Made by a program: the position numbers and the translations under genes
NCBI GenBank assembly: GCA_002405875.1
Contig: DHMR01000026.1
Location: forward strand, 1 to 17,868
DNA length: 17,868 nucleotides
Reading direction: 5' to 3'
DNA from: a bacterium UBA4637
GTDB lineage: Bacteria; Bacteroidota; Bacteroidia; Bacteroidales; Bacteroidaceae
The notes under the pieces: model-generated
Told to the model about the DNA's origin: nothing
Seen by the model: only the letters and a program-made list of their open reading frames with translations
The model's database searches: none
Part shown: in pieces, positions 7,413-15,543 of the stretch
Layout of the letters: every line of letters starts with the position of its first letter
Numbering within the stretch: the first letter of the stretch is position 1

Positions 7413-7559
7413 ATGATAAAGATACGTTGCGTAGTAGAACACATTACCTACCAAAATCAGGAGAATGGATATTCCGTGATGAGGGTTAAAGTCAAGGATT
7501 ATTCAGACCTTGGTGGGCAACCTGCTGGATGTACCAGTGGGCGCTGTACTATTGTGTAA
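7413..7559 (+). pseudogene. Frameshifted 5' piece of the RecD2-like helicase gene
   Basis: This 48-codon frame starts at the ATG abutting the esterase stop. It encodes the typical RecD2-type beginning (MIKIRCVVEHITYQNQENGY, then MRVKVKDYSDL). After residue 33 it runs out of frame and stops at 7557-7559, while the rest of the helicase continues in another frame from about 7510. The junction is GACCTTG at 7506-7512. The homologous text continues across it, so the two pieces were one gene. Confidence 0.75.
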
Positions 7560-9648
7560 TGGTGACTGGAAAGTAGATAAGCGATACGGACGTCAATTCG
7601 TATGCGAAACGTGGGAAGAAGTGATGCCTGCAACTGTATATGGCATAGAGAAATATTTGGGAAGCGGACTGGTGAAAGGCATTGGTCCGAAGTATGCTCA
7701 TCTGATAGTTGAGAGGTTCGGTACTGATACCATCGAGGTAATCGAAGATGACATCGAACAACTATATGAAGTAGCTGGCATCGGTAAGAAGCGTGTAGAG
7801 AAAATCCGAGACAGTTGGGAGAAACAGAAGGACATCAAGAATGTAATGATCTTCCTGCAACAATATGGAGTAAGTACCGCTTATGCCGCCAAAATATATC
7901 GCCAGTACGGCAAGGAAAGCATCGACATCGTGAAAGAGAATCCTTATCGCCTTGCAGATGATATTTGGGGTATCGGATTCAAAACCGCTGATGGTATTGC
8001 CTCTAATATGGGCTACGAGAAAAACGATTTGAGACGTTGCAAAAGTGGTATAGGCTATACATTGAATGAACTTTCCAACGAAGGACATGTATATGCTATA
8101 GAAGAGCAGCTTATAGAAGCTGCCAAGAAACTGCTTGAAGCAGACGAAGAACCTATCAGACAAGCCATCGCGGAAATGATCATATCGGAAGATCTCATCC
8201 GTGAGAATGAAGCTATATATCTGCCTCCATTCTATCATTCTGAACGTGGAACGGCTAAGAAACTCTTGACATTAATAAATAGTCAAGGAGCAAATAACCT
8301 CGGATTAAAGACTGATATTAAAGCGATTGAAAAGGTCTCGGGTATAGAATATGACGAGGTTCAGATTGCTGCCATCCAACAAGCGGTCCGCTCGAAAGTG
8401 ATGGTACTGACTGGCGGTCCTGGTACAGGTAAGACCACAACTACGCAAGGTATTATTGCTGCGTATAAAACGGCAGGAATGAGGATTTTGCTTGCAGCAC
8501 CTACTGGACGTGCGTCCAAGCGAATGAGCGAAGCTACCAATATGGAAGCCAAGACCATTCATAGACTATTGGAGTTTAATCCGCAAGATGGTTACAAACG
8601 AAATGAGGAGAACCCACTGGAAGGTGATGCGCTGATTGTGGATGAGTGTTCTATGATTGACATCATATTGATGTATAATCTAATGAAGGCTATTCCCGAA
8701 CACATGCGCTTAGTGCTTGTGGGTGATATTGACCAGTTGCCAAGTGTTGGAGCTGGCAATGTTTTGCGCGACATTATTGACTCCGAGAAGATTCCCGTAG
8801 TTCGACTAACCCGCATCTTCCGGCAAGCTCAATCCAGCAGAATCGTCATGAGTGCCCATGCCATCAACCAAGGGCATTATCCAGATACGAGCAACGGCAA
8901 GCACACCGACTTCTTCTTCATCAAAAATGAAGACCCGGAACAAGTGGCCGAAGAAATAGTAAAACTTGTGAAGTATCGCTTGCCAAAGGCTTACAATCAG
9001 CCTTTAAGCAACATCCAGGTACTTACGCCGATGCAAAGAAGTGTGGTAGGTGCAGCCAACCTGAACATGATGCTACAGCAAGCACTCAATACAACAACAT
9101 TGGGCATAAGCCGTGGTGGTACAACCTATAAGTTAGGCGACCGTGTGATGCAAATACGTAACAATTACGACAAGAATGTGTACAATGGTGACATCGGAAC
9201 TGTAGAAAAAGTCAACATAGAAGACCGCACACTATGTGTCAACTTTGACAACAATCTGGTGGAATATGAAGCAACGGAGCTTGATGAACTAACATTGGCC
9301 TATGCTTCTACCATTCACAAATCGCAAGGTTCTGAATATCCGATTGTGGTAATCCCAGTTTTGATGACTCATTTTGTGATGCTTCAGCGCAACCTCATCT
9401 ATACAGGCATTACCAGAGCTAAGAAAATCTGTGTGCTTATCGGCCAGCCCAAAGCTCTCGCTTATGCAATACGCAATCTGACGGTAATCAACAGAAACAC
9501 CAAGTTGAAAGAACGACTGCGTGGAGAGATAGAAGCGAACAGTGATTCTGGTCTCCACATCAGCAGTAGATACATACCTCCTGAGGAACAGCCAATGATG
9601 GCTGCGGAACCAGAGCCAAATCAAGACATTAGAAATAATATTAAATGA
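7510..9648 (+). CDS. recD2: RecD2-type ATP-dependent 5'-3' DNA helicase (5' end frameshifted)
   Basis: SF1B helicase of the RecD2/TraA group, which unwinds DNA 5'-3' in repair and recombination. Residue numbers here count from the TTG at 7510. Helix-hairpin-helix motifs lie at about 57-60 (GIGP) and 90-93 (GIGK), with another WGIG further on. Walker A is GGPGTGKT at 302-309 and Walker B is DECSM at 378-382. Motif III is GDIDQLPS, then LTRIFRQ, THKSQG-like TIHKSQGSEY near 601, and the arginine-finger motif YTGITRAKK near 631. All helicase motifs are intact. The first 30 or so residues lie in a different frame (7413-7559). A shortened protein could start at TTG 7510 or GTG 7513, and this domain-poor N-terminal region may be dispensable. 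Alternatively the gene is freshly inactivated or the base call is wrong. There is no RecB/RecC partner, as expected for RecD2. Confidence 0.9.
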   Translation: MVGNLLDVPVGAVLLCNGDWKVDKRYGRQFVCETWEEVMPATVYGIEKYLGSGLVKGIGPKYAHLIVERFGTDTIEVIEDDIEQLYEVAGIGKKRVEKIRDSWEKQKDIKNVMIFLQQYGVSTAYAAKIYRQYGKESIDIVKENPYRLADDIWGIGFKTADGIASNMGYEKNDLRRCKSGIGYTLNELSNEGHVYAIEEQLIEAAKKLLEADEEPIRQAIAEMIISEDLIRENEAIYLPPFYHSERGTAKKLLTLINSQGANNLGLKTDIKAIEKVSGIEYDEVQIAAIQQAVRSKVMVLTGGPGTGKTTTTQGIIAAYKTAGMRILLAAPTGRASKRMSEATNMEAKTIHRLLEFNPQDGYKRNEENPLEGDALIVDECSMIDIILMYNLMKAIPEHMRLVLVGDIDQLPSVGAGNVLRDIIDSEKIPVVRLTRIFRQAQSSRIVMSAHAINQGHYPDTSNGKHTDFFFIKNEDPEQVAEEIVKLVKYRLPKAYNQPLSNIQVLTPMQRSVVGAANLNMMLQQALNTTTLGISRGGTTYKLGDRVMQIRNNYDKNVYNGDIGTVEKVNIEDRTLCVNFDNNLVEYEATELDELTLAYASTIHKSQGSEYPIVVIPVLMTHFVMLQRNLIYTGITRAKKICVLIGQPKALAYAIRNLTVINRNTKLKERLRGEIEANSDSGLHISSRYIPPEEQPMMAAEPEPNQDIRNNIK

Positions 9649-9730
9649 TCATATATATAGCAAGAAAGATGTATCTTTTCTGATATGGTAAAGGTGTTTA
9701 GTATAACAGATATAAAATAATGGGATAAAA

Positions 9731-10246
9731 ATGAGAAAAGAATCAAGAGCAATGGATAGTCTATGGGCATTGGAAGTAATGCACAAGGCTCCGTATATAA
9801 CTGTCAGTTTTATTGACGAAGACGGCAAACCTTACGGCTTACCGCTGTCGCTCGCATCTGATGATGATGTGAACTGGTATTTTCATGGTGCCTTGGAAGG
9901 CAAGAAACTGGAGGCTATCAAGGCTCATCCCGAGGTTTGCCTTTCAGCCGTAACCCGTTGTGCGCCTACGGTTGGTCCGAAGGACGGCAGTTTCACTCTG
10001 CAATTCAAATCAGCCATTGCATTCGGCAAGGCTGAAATCGTGACCGATGATACAGAGAAAAATCATGGTCTCCGACTGGTCTGTGAACGATTTCTACCTC
10101 AACACATGGATGCTTTCGACCAGAGCATCGCCCGTTCCCTATCACGCACGGCAGTAGTTCGCATCACGCTTACTGAGCCACCAACCGGCAAGCGCAAGCA
10201 GTATGATAAGGAAGGCGTGGAAATGAAATATGGCAGAATGGAATAA
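9731..10246 (+). CDS. FMN-binding split-barrel protein, NimA/pyridoxamine-phosphate-oxidase-like
   Basis: 171 residues, cytoplasmic. The pattern is that of the Pyridox_ox_2 group (PF12900): an APYITVSFIDEDGKPYGLPLS strand pair, then YFHGALEGKKLEAIKAHPEVCLSAV, then the FKSAIAFGKAEIV strand. These are the FMN-contacting strands of the split barrel. NimA homologues of this group can reduce nitro groups and confer 5-nitroimidazole resistance, but the family has many unassigned members and substrate cannot be read from sequence. It lies 82 bp after the helicase and 23 bp before the aldo/keto reductase, giving a plausible redox pair. The spacer before it (9649-9730) shows only a weak AAAGAT/ATCTTT stem. 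Confidence 0.85.
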   Translation: MRKESRAMDSLWALEVMHKAPYITVSFIDEDGKPYGLPLSLASDDDVNWYFHGALEGKKLEAIKAHPEVCLSAVTRCAPTVGPKDGSFTLQFKSAIAFGKAEIVTDDTEKNHGLRLVCERFLPQHMDAFDQSIARSLSRTAVVRITLTEPPTGKRKQYDKEGVEMKYGRME

Positions 10247-10269
10247 ACGAACTTTAAAACATATTGATT

Positions 10270-11130
10270 ATGAAGAAGATAAAGTTAAGCAATGGCGTGG
10301 AAATGCCACAACTGGGATATGGTGTTTATCAGGTGGAACCTGATGAGTGTGAGCGTTGTGTGCTGGATGCTCTCAGCGTGGGCTATCGGATGATAGATAC
10401 TGCACAGGCTTATCTCAACGAGGAAGCCGTGGGCAACGCATGGAAGAAGAGCGGTGTGAGTCGTGATGAGATTTTCCTCGTTTCAAAGGTCTGGCATTCC
10501 AATTATGGCGATGGACAGACTATGAAGAGCATCGATGAGAGTCTGCGCAAACTGCAGACCGACTACATCGATCTGATGCTCCTCCACCAGCCTTACTGCG
10601 ACCGCTATGGTGCTTATCGCGACTTGGAAAAAGCTTACAAGGCAGGAAAGGTTCGTGCCATCGGAGTGAGCAACTTTTTCCCTGATCATCTCATCGACCT
10701 GGCTTCCAACATGGAGATTGCACCGATGGTGAACCAGATGGAGACGCACGTGTTCAACCAGCAGCATGAGACCCGAAAATTCATGAATGAGTTTGGCACC
10801 AAGCTCATGGCGTGGGCTCCGTTGGCAGAAGGGCAGAACGGAATGTTCACCAACCCTACCCTCACCCAGATTGGCGAGAAATACGGCAAGACTGCCGCAC
10901 AAGTAGCCTTGCGCTGGCTGCTGCAGAGCGACGTGATCATCATCCCGAAGACCGTTCACAAGGAACGCATGGAAGAGAATCTGAATCTCTTCGACTTCGA
11001 ACTCGATGCTGAGGACATGCAGAAGATAGCCAAGCTCGACACCGCCCATAGTCTCTTCCTCGACCATCATAGCGGAGAAACAACCAAGCAGTTTATGGAG
11101 TGGAGAGCTGTGGTGAAACCTACAGAATAA
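10270..11130 (+). CDS. Aldo/keto reductase (NADPH-dependent)
   Basis: 286 residues from the ATG at 10270 (a TTG two codons earlier is in frame). It shows the complete AKR tetrad: Asp43 and Tyr48 in DTAQAYLNEEAVG, Lys73 in LVSKVW, His106 in LMLLHQPY. It also has the GVSNF strand and the NADPH-binding IIPKT segment near the C-terminus (IIIPKTVHKERMEENL). Length is normal for the family. The reaction is reduction of aldehydes or ketones using NADPH. The substrate is not determinable; the layout resembles 2,5-diketo-gluconate-reductase-like AKRs. It sits between the FMN protein and the AlkD-like gene. Confidence 0.95.
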   Translation: MKKIKLSNGVEMPQLGYGVYQVEPDECERCVLDALSVGYRMIDTAQAYLNEEAVGNAWKKSGVSRDEIFLVSKVWHSNYGDGQTMKSIDESLRKLQTDYIDLMLLHQPYCDRYGAYRDLEKAYKAGKVRAIGVSNFFPDHLIDLASNMEIAPMVNQMETHVFNQQHETRKFMNEFGTKLMAWAPLAEGQNGMFTNPTLTQIGEKYGKTAAQVALRWLLQSDVIIIPKTVHKERMEENLNLFDFELDAEDMQKIAKLDTAHSLFLDHHSGETTKQFMEWRAVVKPTE

Positions 11131-11174
11131 GTAACAATCACTCCTTTTATGTTGCATTATAAAGCAAAGAAATT

Positions 11175-11855
11175 ATGACTTCACTTCAAGAAAGACTGTT
11201 CGCCATGCAGGATAAGCAGTATGCTGCTTTCCAAGCCAAACTGACACCGGGAGTGCCTATGGAGAGTTTCATAGGCATTCGTGTGCCCGTGCTTCGCAAG
11301 TTTGCGAAAGAATTTACAAAGGAGCCTGAATGCAAGGATTTTCTTCAGCAGCTTCCTCACGAATACTACGATGAGAACATGCTTCACGGTCTCCTCATTT
11401 CCGAGGTGAAAGATTACGAGGAATGCATCCGTCTTACAGACACCTTCCTGCCATTCGTGGACAACTGGGCAGTTTGCGATATCATGTCTCCGAAGGTGTT
11501 TGCCAAACACAAGAAGGAGTTGCTGACGAAGATCAAGACTTGGAGTAAATCATCACATGTCTATACTTGTCGCTTTGGAATAGAGACACTTATGTCTCAT
11601 TACCTGGATAAAGACTTCAAGGCTGAATTTCTTGAAATTCCAGCATCAGTAAGAAGCGAAGAGTATTACGTAAAAATGATGGTAGCCTGGTTCTTCGCCA
11701 CCGCCCTTGCCAAGCAATGGGACGCAACGATTCCCTACATCGAGCAAAACCGTCTTGCTCCCTGGACGCACAACAAGACCATCCAGAAAGCCATCGAGAG
11801 CTACAGAATCACACCCGAGCAGAAGGAATACCTACGGACGTTGAAGATAAAATAA
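11175..11855 (+). CDS. DNA alkylation repair protein, AlkD-like
   Basis: 226 residues, built of HEAT-like helical repeats. The diagnostic motif is FVDNWAVCD at 94-102, where D96, N97, W98 and D102 correspond to the AlkD signature around the DNA-contacting aspartate. An upstream FIGIRVPVLRKFAKE segment (32-46) is also typical of the family (PF08713). AlkD proteins excise N3/N7-alkylated purines without base flipping; other members are non-enzymatic. It is the last gene of the plus-strand central block, with a 44-bp gap from the aldo/keto reductase. Confident as to family, less so as to activity. Confidence 0.92.
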   Translation: MTSLQERLFAMQDKQYAAFQAKLTPGVPMESFIGIRVPVLRKFAKEFTKEPECKDFLQQLPHEYYDENMLHGLLISEVKDYEECIRLTDTFLPFVDNWAVCDIMSPKVFAKHKKELLTKIKTWSKSSHVYTCRFGIETLMSHYLDKDFKAEFLEIPASVRSEEYYVKMMVAWFFATALAKQWDATIPYIEQNRLAPWTHNKTIQKAIESYRITPEQKEYLRTLKIK

Positions 11856-11915
11856 AAGGAAAAATTTAGAAACGGCGAATAACCATGAAATGGGAAATAG
11901 CCTTTTTAATATCCT

Positions 11916-11959
11916 GTACAAAACTACCACACTTAGCAACATTTGTGGTAGTTTTGTAC
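11916..11959. repeat. Inverted repeat IR1 upstream of abiE
   Basis: GTACAAAACTACCACA (11916-11931) is perfectly inverted as TGTGGTAGTTTTGTAC (11944-11959) around a 12-nt spacer. The right arm contains TAGTTTTG (11949-11956), a TAnnTTTG -7 box on the plus strand, so a protein bound here would block transcription. AbiEi antitoxins are known to autoregulate through paired inverted repeats upstream of their gene. Confidence 0.85.
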
Positions 11960-12019
11960 TAAAATAGCTATAAAACTGTTGAAAGGTATTAAAAATTAGG
12001 TGGATTTTAAAAGATTTCC

Positions 12020-12063
12020 GTACAAAAGTACCACAATTAAAAATATTTGTGGTACTTTTGTAC
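12020..12063. repeat. Inverted repeat IR2 overlapping the abiE promoter
   Basis: GTACAAAAGTACCACA (12020-12035) is perfectly inverted as TGTGGTACTTTTGTAC (12048-12063), again with a 12-nt spacer. Compared with IR1 one base differs, and the opposite arm carries the matching change, so both copies keep full symmetry. The right arm holds TACTTTTG (12053-12060), a TAnnTTTG -7 box. An AGGAGA ribosome site (12071-12076) and the abiEi ATG follow at once. Confidence 0.88.
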
Positions 12064-12082
12064 CAAAATTAGGAGAACAATT

Positions 12083-12646
12083 ATGGAAACAAAGAATTCA
12101 TTCATATCATCTGCAAGCGTCAAAGTACAAGGACGAACAGCTTACTACAAAATGCTGGAAGCCGTTCGCCAAGGTGAACTGATTCAGGTTTGCCGTGGCG
12201 TATATGCTAACATAGACCAATTGTCAGCATGTATGGTTGATATAGAGTCTATTGTTCCAAACGGCATTCTCTGCCTTTGGTCTGCCTGGAATATCCATCA
12301 GCTTACGACATCCATGCCGCAGGCTTATCATGTCGCCATCAAAAGGGATAGAAAAGTAAAAGTTCCTTCATTCCCAAAGATAGAGCTCCATCACTATACT
12401 TCCAACATTCTTGAAATCGGCGTGATGGAGAAAGTCATAGATGGATTTAAGGTAAAAGTATATGATGTAGAACGATGCGTATGCGATGCTGTAAAGTTTC
12501 GCAACAAGGTGGGCATTGATGTCTGTTCTGAAATCATCGATAATTATCTTTCAAGACCAGGAAGAAATATCAGTAAACTAATGGATTATGCCAGACAATT
12601 GCGTGTTGGCAATATCCTGGAAAATTATCTACAAGTGAAGCTATGA
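12083..12646 (+). CDS. abiEi: AbiEi, type IV antitoxin and transcriptional autoregulator
   Basis: 187 residues from the ATG at 12083, chosen for its AGGAGA site 6 nt upstream; the open frame extends to 12047 inside the promoter repeat. Seen: an N-terminal DNA-binding part with the RTAYYKMLEAVRQGELIQVCRGVYA pattern at about residues 17-42, where the winged helix ends in the RGVY motif typical of AbiEi. The C-terminal antitoxin domain includes YDVERCVCDAVKFRNKVG, the conserved ERC/D...R segment of AbiEi_4-like proteins. AbiEi opposes the nucleotidyltransferase toxin AbiEii without direct complex formation and represses its own operon. The gene ends in an ATGA overlap with abiEii. No reason to think it inactive. 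Confidence 0.9.
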   Translation: METKNSFISSASVKVQGRTAYYKMLEAVRQGELIQVCRGVYANIDQLSACMVDIESIVPNGILCLWSAWNIHQLTTSMPQAYHVAIKRDRKVKVPSFPKIELHHYTSNILEIGVMEKVIDGFKVKVYDVERCVCDAVKFRNKVGIDVCSEIIDNYLSRPGRNISKLMDYARQLRVGNILENYLQVKL

Positions 12647-13518
12647 GTAAAGAACAAAATAAAAACTACGGGAAGTCAATACGTACAAAATTGCTGAACG
12701 TTGCAAGAAAGGAAAACGTCTTTAATCAGACTATCCTAACTCGGTATTTTCAAGAGAGGCTTCTCTACAGAATATCGCAGACTCATTATAGAGGAAACTT
12801 TTATCTAAAGGGAGGTGCACTCATGTATGCTTACGAAAAATTTGCGGCTCGTCCTACATTGGATATAGATTTCCTTGGCAATAATATCAGCAACGAAGGC
12901 TCTTCTATAATTGCAGCGTTCAGAGAAATTTGTTCTGTGCCATACGAGGAAGATGGCGTAATATTTGACACGGAGCACATTACAGCACAAAATATAACAG
13001 AGTTCAAAGACTATCATGGGATTAGGCTCAGCATTCCAGTCAAGATGGACACCATTGCCCAGGTTTTAACAATGGATATTGGTTTTGGTGATGTGGTAAC
13101 ACCTTCCCCAATAGATCTTGATTATCCTGTATTGCTTGAACATCTGCCGAGTGCCAATATTCTGGCCTACTCGCTTGAAACGGTCATTGCCGAAAAGATG
13201 CACGCAATTGTGGATCTTGCAGACCAAAGTAGTCGAATGAAGGATTATTATGATCTCTACAAAATCTTGCAGAATGAAAAATATAATCCTATAATACTAC
13301 AGGAAGCTATCAAACATACATTTGAAAATCGCCACACACCTTATAATGAGAACACCATGTTCTTCAGAAAGGAGTTTGGGAGCAATCAGCAAATGCAAGT
13401 CAGATGGACTGCTTTCATGCGCAAAATAACGTACACAGACAAATTGTCTTTTACCGAAGTGATAGCGTTCTTACAGCAAAGACTTCTTCCGTTTTGGGAG
13501 AATATGAAAGATGAATAG
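12643..13518 (+). CDS. abiEii: AbiEii, nucleotidyltransferase toxin of the AbiE system
   Basis: 291 residues. The nucleotidyltransferase motif is complete: KGG at 56-58, then RPTLDIDF with the metal-binding D74 and D76. Further on VIAEKMHAIV carries K185, and MKDYYDLY carries K200, D201 and D204; these match the conserved motifs of AbiEii/AbiGii toxins (PF08843). Such toxins use nucleoside triphosphates to modify a cellular target, with tRNA modification known for some members, and act in phage abortive infection. The start overlaps abiEi by 4 bp and the end overlaps the metallophosphoesterase by 8 bp, so the three are translated together. Confidence 0.93.
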   Translation: MSKEQNKNYGKSIRTKLLNVARKENVFNQTILTRYFQERLLYRISQTHYRGNFYLKGGALMYAYEKFAARPTLDIDFLGNNISNEGSSIIAAFREICSVPYEEDGVIFDTEHITAQNITEFKDYHGIRLSIPVKMDTIAQVLTMDIGFGDVVTPSPIDLDYPVLLEHLPSANILAYSLETVIAEKMHAIVDLADQSSRMKDYYDLYKILQNEKYNPIILQEAIKHTFENRHTPYNENTMFFRKEFGSNQQMQVRWTAFMRKITYTDKLSFTEVIAFLQQRLLPFWENMKDE

Positions 13519-14323
13519 CAGAAAATACGATATATATCAGTTTCCAGAATGCAATAACGTAGTAGTTTCTGGAGATATTCACGGCGACTTTAATCTCCTC
13601 GTGAACAAAATTTGTGTGCAATATCAAATGCAGAACACGTTAGTTATTGTAGCTGGCGATTGTGGATTTGGGTTTGACAAGAGAGGCTATTATGACAATA
13701 TGGTGAAAAGGAACGCCAAACGTATGAATGATGCCAAGAATTGGATTGTATTCATTAGAGGCAATCATGACAACCCAGCATATTTTGATGGTAAAAGTTT
13801 TAAGTACAAACGCTTTATTGCGATTCCAGACTATTCTGTAATCAACGCTTGCAACCATTCGATTCTTTGTGTAGGAGGAGCCATATCGGTTGACCGTACA
13901 TATAGGCTTGAAGCATGGAGTAAAGAACATCAAAAACGGCAACGTTATGGCAACACGGAAGATGTTGATGATTTTTCACCTTCATACTATTGGAAGGACG
14001 AATCGCCTACTTATAATGATGAAGCACTAACATTGATTTTGTCAGAACAGAAGGTTGACATTGTAATAACACATACGTCTCCATCCTTCTGCGAATTGTT
14101 AAGCAAGGAAGGATTAGACAAATGGACTGGCAACGACAAAACTCTGTTATCAGACATACAGCAGGAACGTGAAGTTATGAATCGCCTATATGAAACTCTG
14201 ACAAAAAATCAGCTGCATGTAACTCATTGGTGTTATGGGCATTTTCATCAAAGCTGGCATTCTTCTATTAATGGCACTTTATTCAAGATGCTGGATATTA
14301 TGGAGTTTTATGAGTTAAAATAA
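13511..14323 (+). CDS. Calcineurin-like metallophosphoesterase
   Basis: 270 residues, soluble. All metallophosphoesterase motifs are present: GDIHG (D22, H24), GDCG (D50), GNHD (N85, H86), a late THTSP (H188) and GHFH (H244, H246). This predicts a bimetal phosphohydrolase. The substrate is unknown; the family includes nucleases, cyclic-nucleotide and dinucleotide phosphodiesterases and protein phosphatases. It overlaps the toxin gene abiEii by 8 bp and leads directly into the next gene (2-bp gap). A role as a third component of the AbiE module, for example removing or turning over a nucleotide product, is inference from coupling only. Confidence 0.92.
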   Translation: MNSRKYDIYQFPECNNVVVSGDIHGDFNLLVNKICVQYQMQNTLVIVAGDCGFGFDKRGYYDNMVKRNAKRMNDAKNWIVFIRGNHDNPAYFDGKSFKYKRFIAIPDYSVINACNHSILCVGGAISVDRTYRLEAWSKEHQKRQRYGNTEDVDDFSPSYYWKDESPTYNDEALTLILSEQKVDIVITHTSPSFCELLSKEGLDKWTGNDKTLLSDIQQEREVMNRLYETLTKNQLHVTHWCYGHFHQSWHSSINGTLFKMLDIMEFYELK

Positions 14324-14325
14324 TT

Positions 14326-14766
14326 ATGACACAAGATACTTCTACATATTACGTTTGGATAGGTGGCTCATGTGATTATGGCCATAAAGAGCGAGCTAGT
14401 GGTGCTGCCGTTGTAATTGAGAACAATGGCAACATCATCAGCCGTGATGTAATCAGTGACCTACACACCACGGAGTTCCGAATGATGCTAACCCTCATGA
14501 TCAAGGTAATGCAGGAAATCCCGGAAGGTTCTGATATTCTCTTCCTGACCAACGCTGCCTATATTCAGAATTTCGACAAGACTCCAACATCAAAGTCGGC
14601 AAATCCGGACTTGATCATTCAATGCATCGAGAAAAAGAAAAGGCACAACTCTGTCGGAGTCAAGATTGTGCAATATCACAAGAGTCCACTGCTGATAGAA
14701 ACCCATGACAGGGCTACGGAAGCAATGGCAAAGACAAGGAAGGAGTTTCATCTGAAAAACAAATGA
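14326..14766 (+). CDS. RNase H-fold protein lacking most catalytic residues
   Basis: 146 residues. Seen: the RNase HI order of elements, a first strand (YYVWIGGSCDYG), a third strand (GAAVVIENNGNII), helix A (TTEFRMMLTLMIKVM), a fourth strand ending FLTNAAYIQNF, and a C-terminal helix (HDRATEAMAKTRKE). The family needs D, E, D and D. Here the first D is G13, the second catalytic E50 is kept, the third D is N76, and the last D is T131. The fold is plausible but cleavage is not. It may bind nucleic acid, or be a decoy or structural part. It starts 2 bp after the phosphoesterase and overlaps the next gene by an ATGA, so it belongs to the same operon. The family assignment is by pattern and is moderately sure. 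Confidence 0.68.
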   Translation: MTQDTSTYYVWIGGSCDYGHKERASGAAVVIENNGNIISRDVISDLHTTEFRMMLTLMIKVMQEIPEGSDILFLTNAAYIQNFDKTPTSKSANPDLIIQCIEKKKRHNSVGVKIVQYHKSPLLIETHDRATEAMAKTRKEFHLKNK

Positions 14767-15479
14767 AAATAATGGAATACAAAGATAAAGTAGTCATCGT
14801 GACAGGTGGCGCACAAGGCATTGGCAAATGTATTGCCGAAGAGTTCAGAAAGCAAGGAGCTCTGGTAGAAGTCATCGACAAGCAAGAAGGACTTGATCAT
14901 TTTGTTGGCGACCTCTCAAACAAGTATGCTATTAAGGAGTTCACGAAACTGGTAATCGAAAAATACGGCAAGGTAGATTTCATCGTGAACAATGCCCTAC
15001 CCCTGATGAAAGGCATTGACGAATGCTCATACGAAGAATTTGAGTATGCGCTCAAAGTGGGTGTAACTGCGCCATTCTACATGGTGAAACTCCTGAAGAA
15101 TCATCTTGCAGAAGGTGCTTCCATCGTCAATATTTCATCTTCTCGCGACCGCATGAGTCAGCCTCAGACAGAAAGCTATACGGCAGCGAAGGGCGGTATT
15201 GCAGCACTCACACATGCCCTTGCCGTCAGTCTTGCAGGCAAGGCTCGTGTCAATTCCATCTCTCCTGGATGGATAGATACGGACTATAAAGTGTATGAGG
15301 GTCCCGATGCCTACCAGCAACCGGCAGGCAGAGTCGGTAATCCTCTCGACATTGCCAACATGGTACTTTTCCTCTGTTCCGAAAAGGCTGGTTTTATCAC
15401 AGGTGAAAACATCTGCATAGATGGTGGAATGACCCGACAGATGATTTACCATGGCGATTGCGGATGGAAACTGGAATAA
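14763..15479 (+). CDS. Short-chain dehydrogenase/reductase (SDR)
   Basis: 238 residues, classical SDR. Cofactor motif TGGAQGIG at 14-21, NNA at 76-78, catalytic S126, Y139 and K143 (NISSS, then SYTAAK), and the PG motif (ISPGWIDTD). D39 after the second beta strand (VEVIDK) favours NAD(H) over NADP(H). Substrate unknown. The start ATG overlaps the RNase H-like stop (ATGA); a second ATG lies three codons later (M4). It closes the five-gene plus-strand run that begins with abiEi. Its codon choice looks closer to the central metabolic genes than to abiE, so it may be a host gene that the module was inserted next to. Confidence 0.95.
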   Translation: MKIMEYKDKVVIVTGGAQGIGKCIAEEFRKQGALVEVIDKQEGLDHFVGDLSNKYAIKEFTKLVIEKYGKVDFIVNNALPLMKGIDECSYEEFEYALKVGVTAPFYMVKLLKNHLAEGASIVNISSSRDRMSQPQTESYTAAKGGIAALTHALAVSLAGKARVNSISPGWIDTDYKVYEGPDAYQQPAGRVGNPLDIANMVLFLCSEKAGFITGENICIDGGMTRQMIYHGDCGWKLE

Positions 15480-15519
15480 TACTCATAAAGGAGATTGAGT
15501 AATAGTACACAATACTATC

Positions 15520-15543
15520 GAGACCGATCCATTTATCGGTCTC
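15520..15543. terminator. Hairpin between converging transcripts, likely bidirectional terminator
   Basis: GAGACCGAT (15520-15528) pairs perfectly with ATCGGTCTC (15535-15543) around a 6-nt loop. It lies between the end of the plus-strand SDR and the minus-strand run ending in the small peptide gene, where a shared terminator is expected. There is no clear T-tract on either side, so efficiency is uncertain. Confidence 0.55.

Noticed and set aside
9663..9681. Terminator after recD2
   Set aside because: AAAGAT/ATCTTT has a 2-nt loop and an imperfect extension, too weak to call.
10483..11157. 224-residue frame opposite the aldo/keto reductase
   Set aside because: Antisense to a gene with a complete AKR tetrad; long open antisense frames are common opposite such codon usage.
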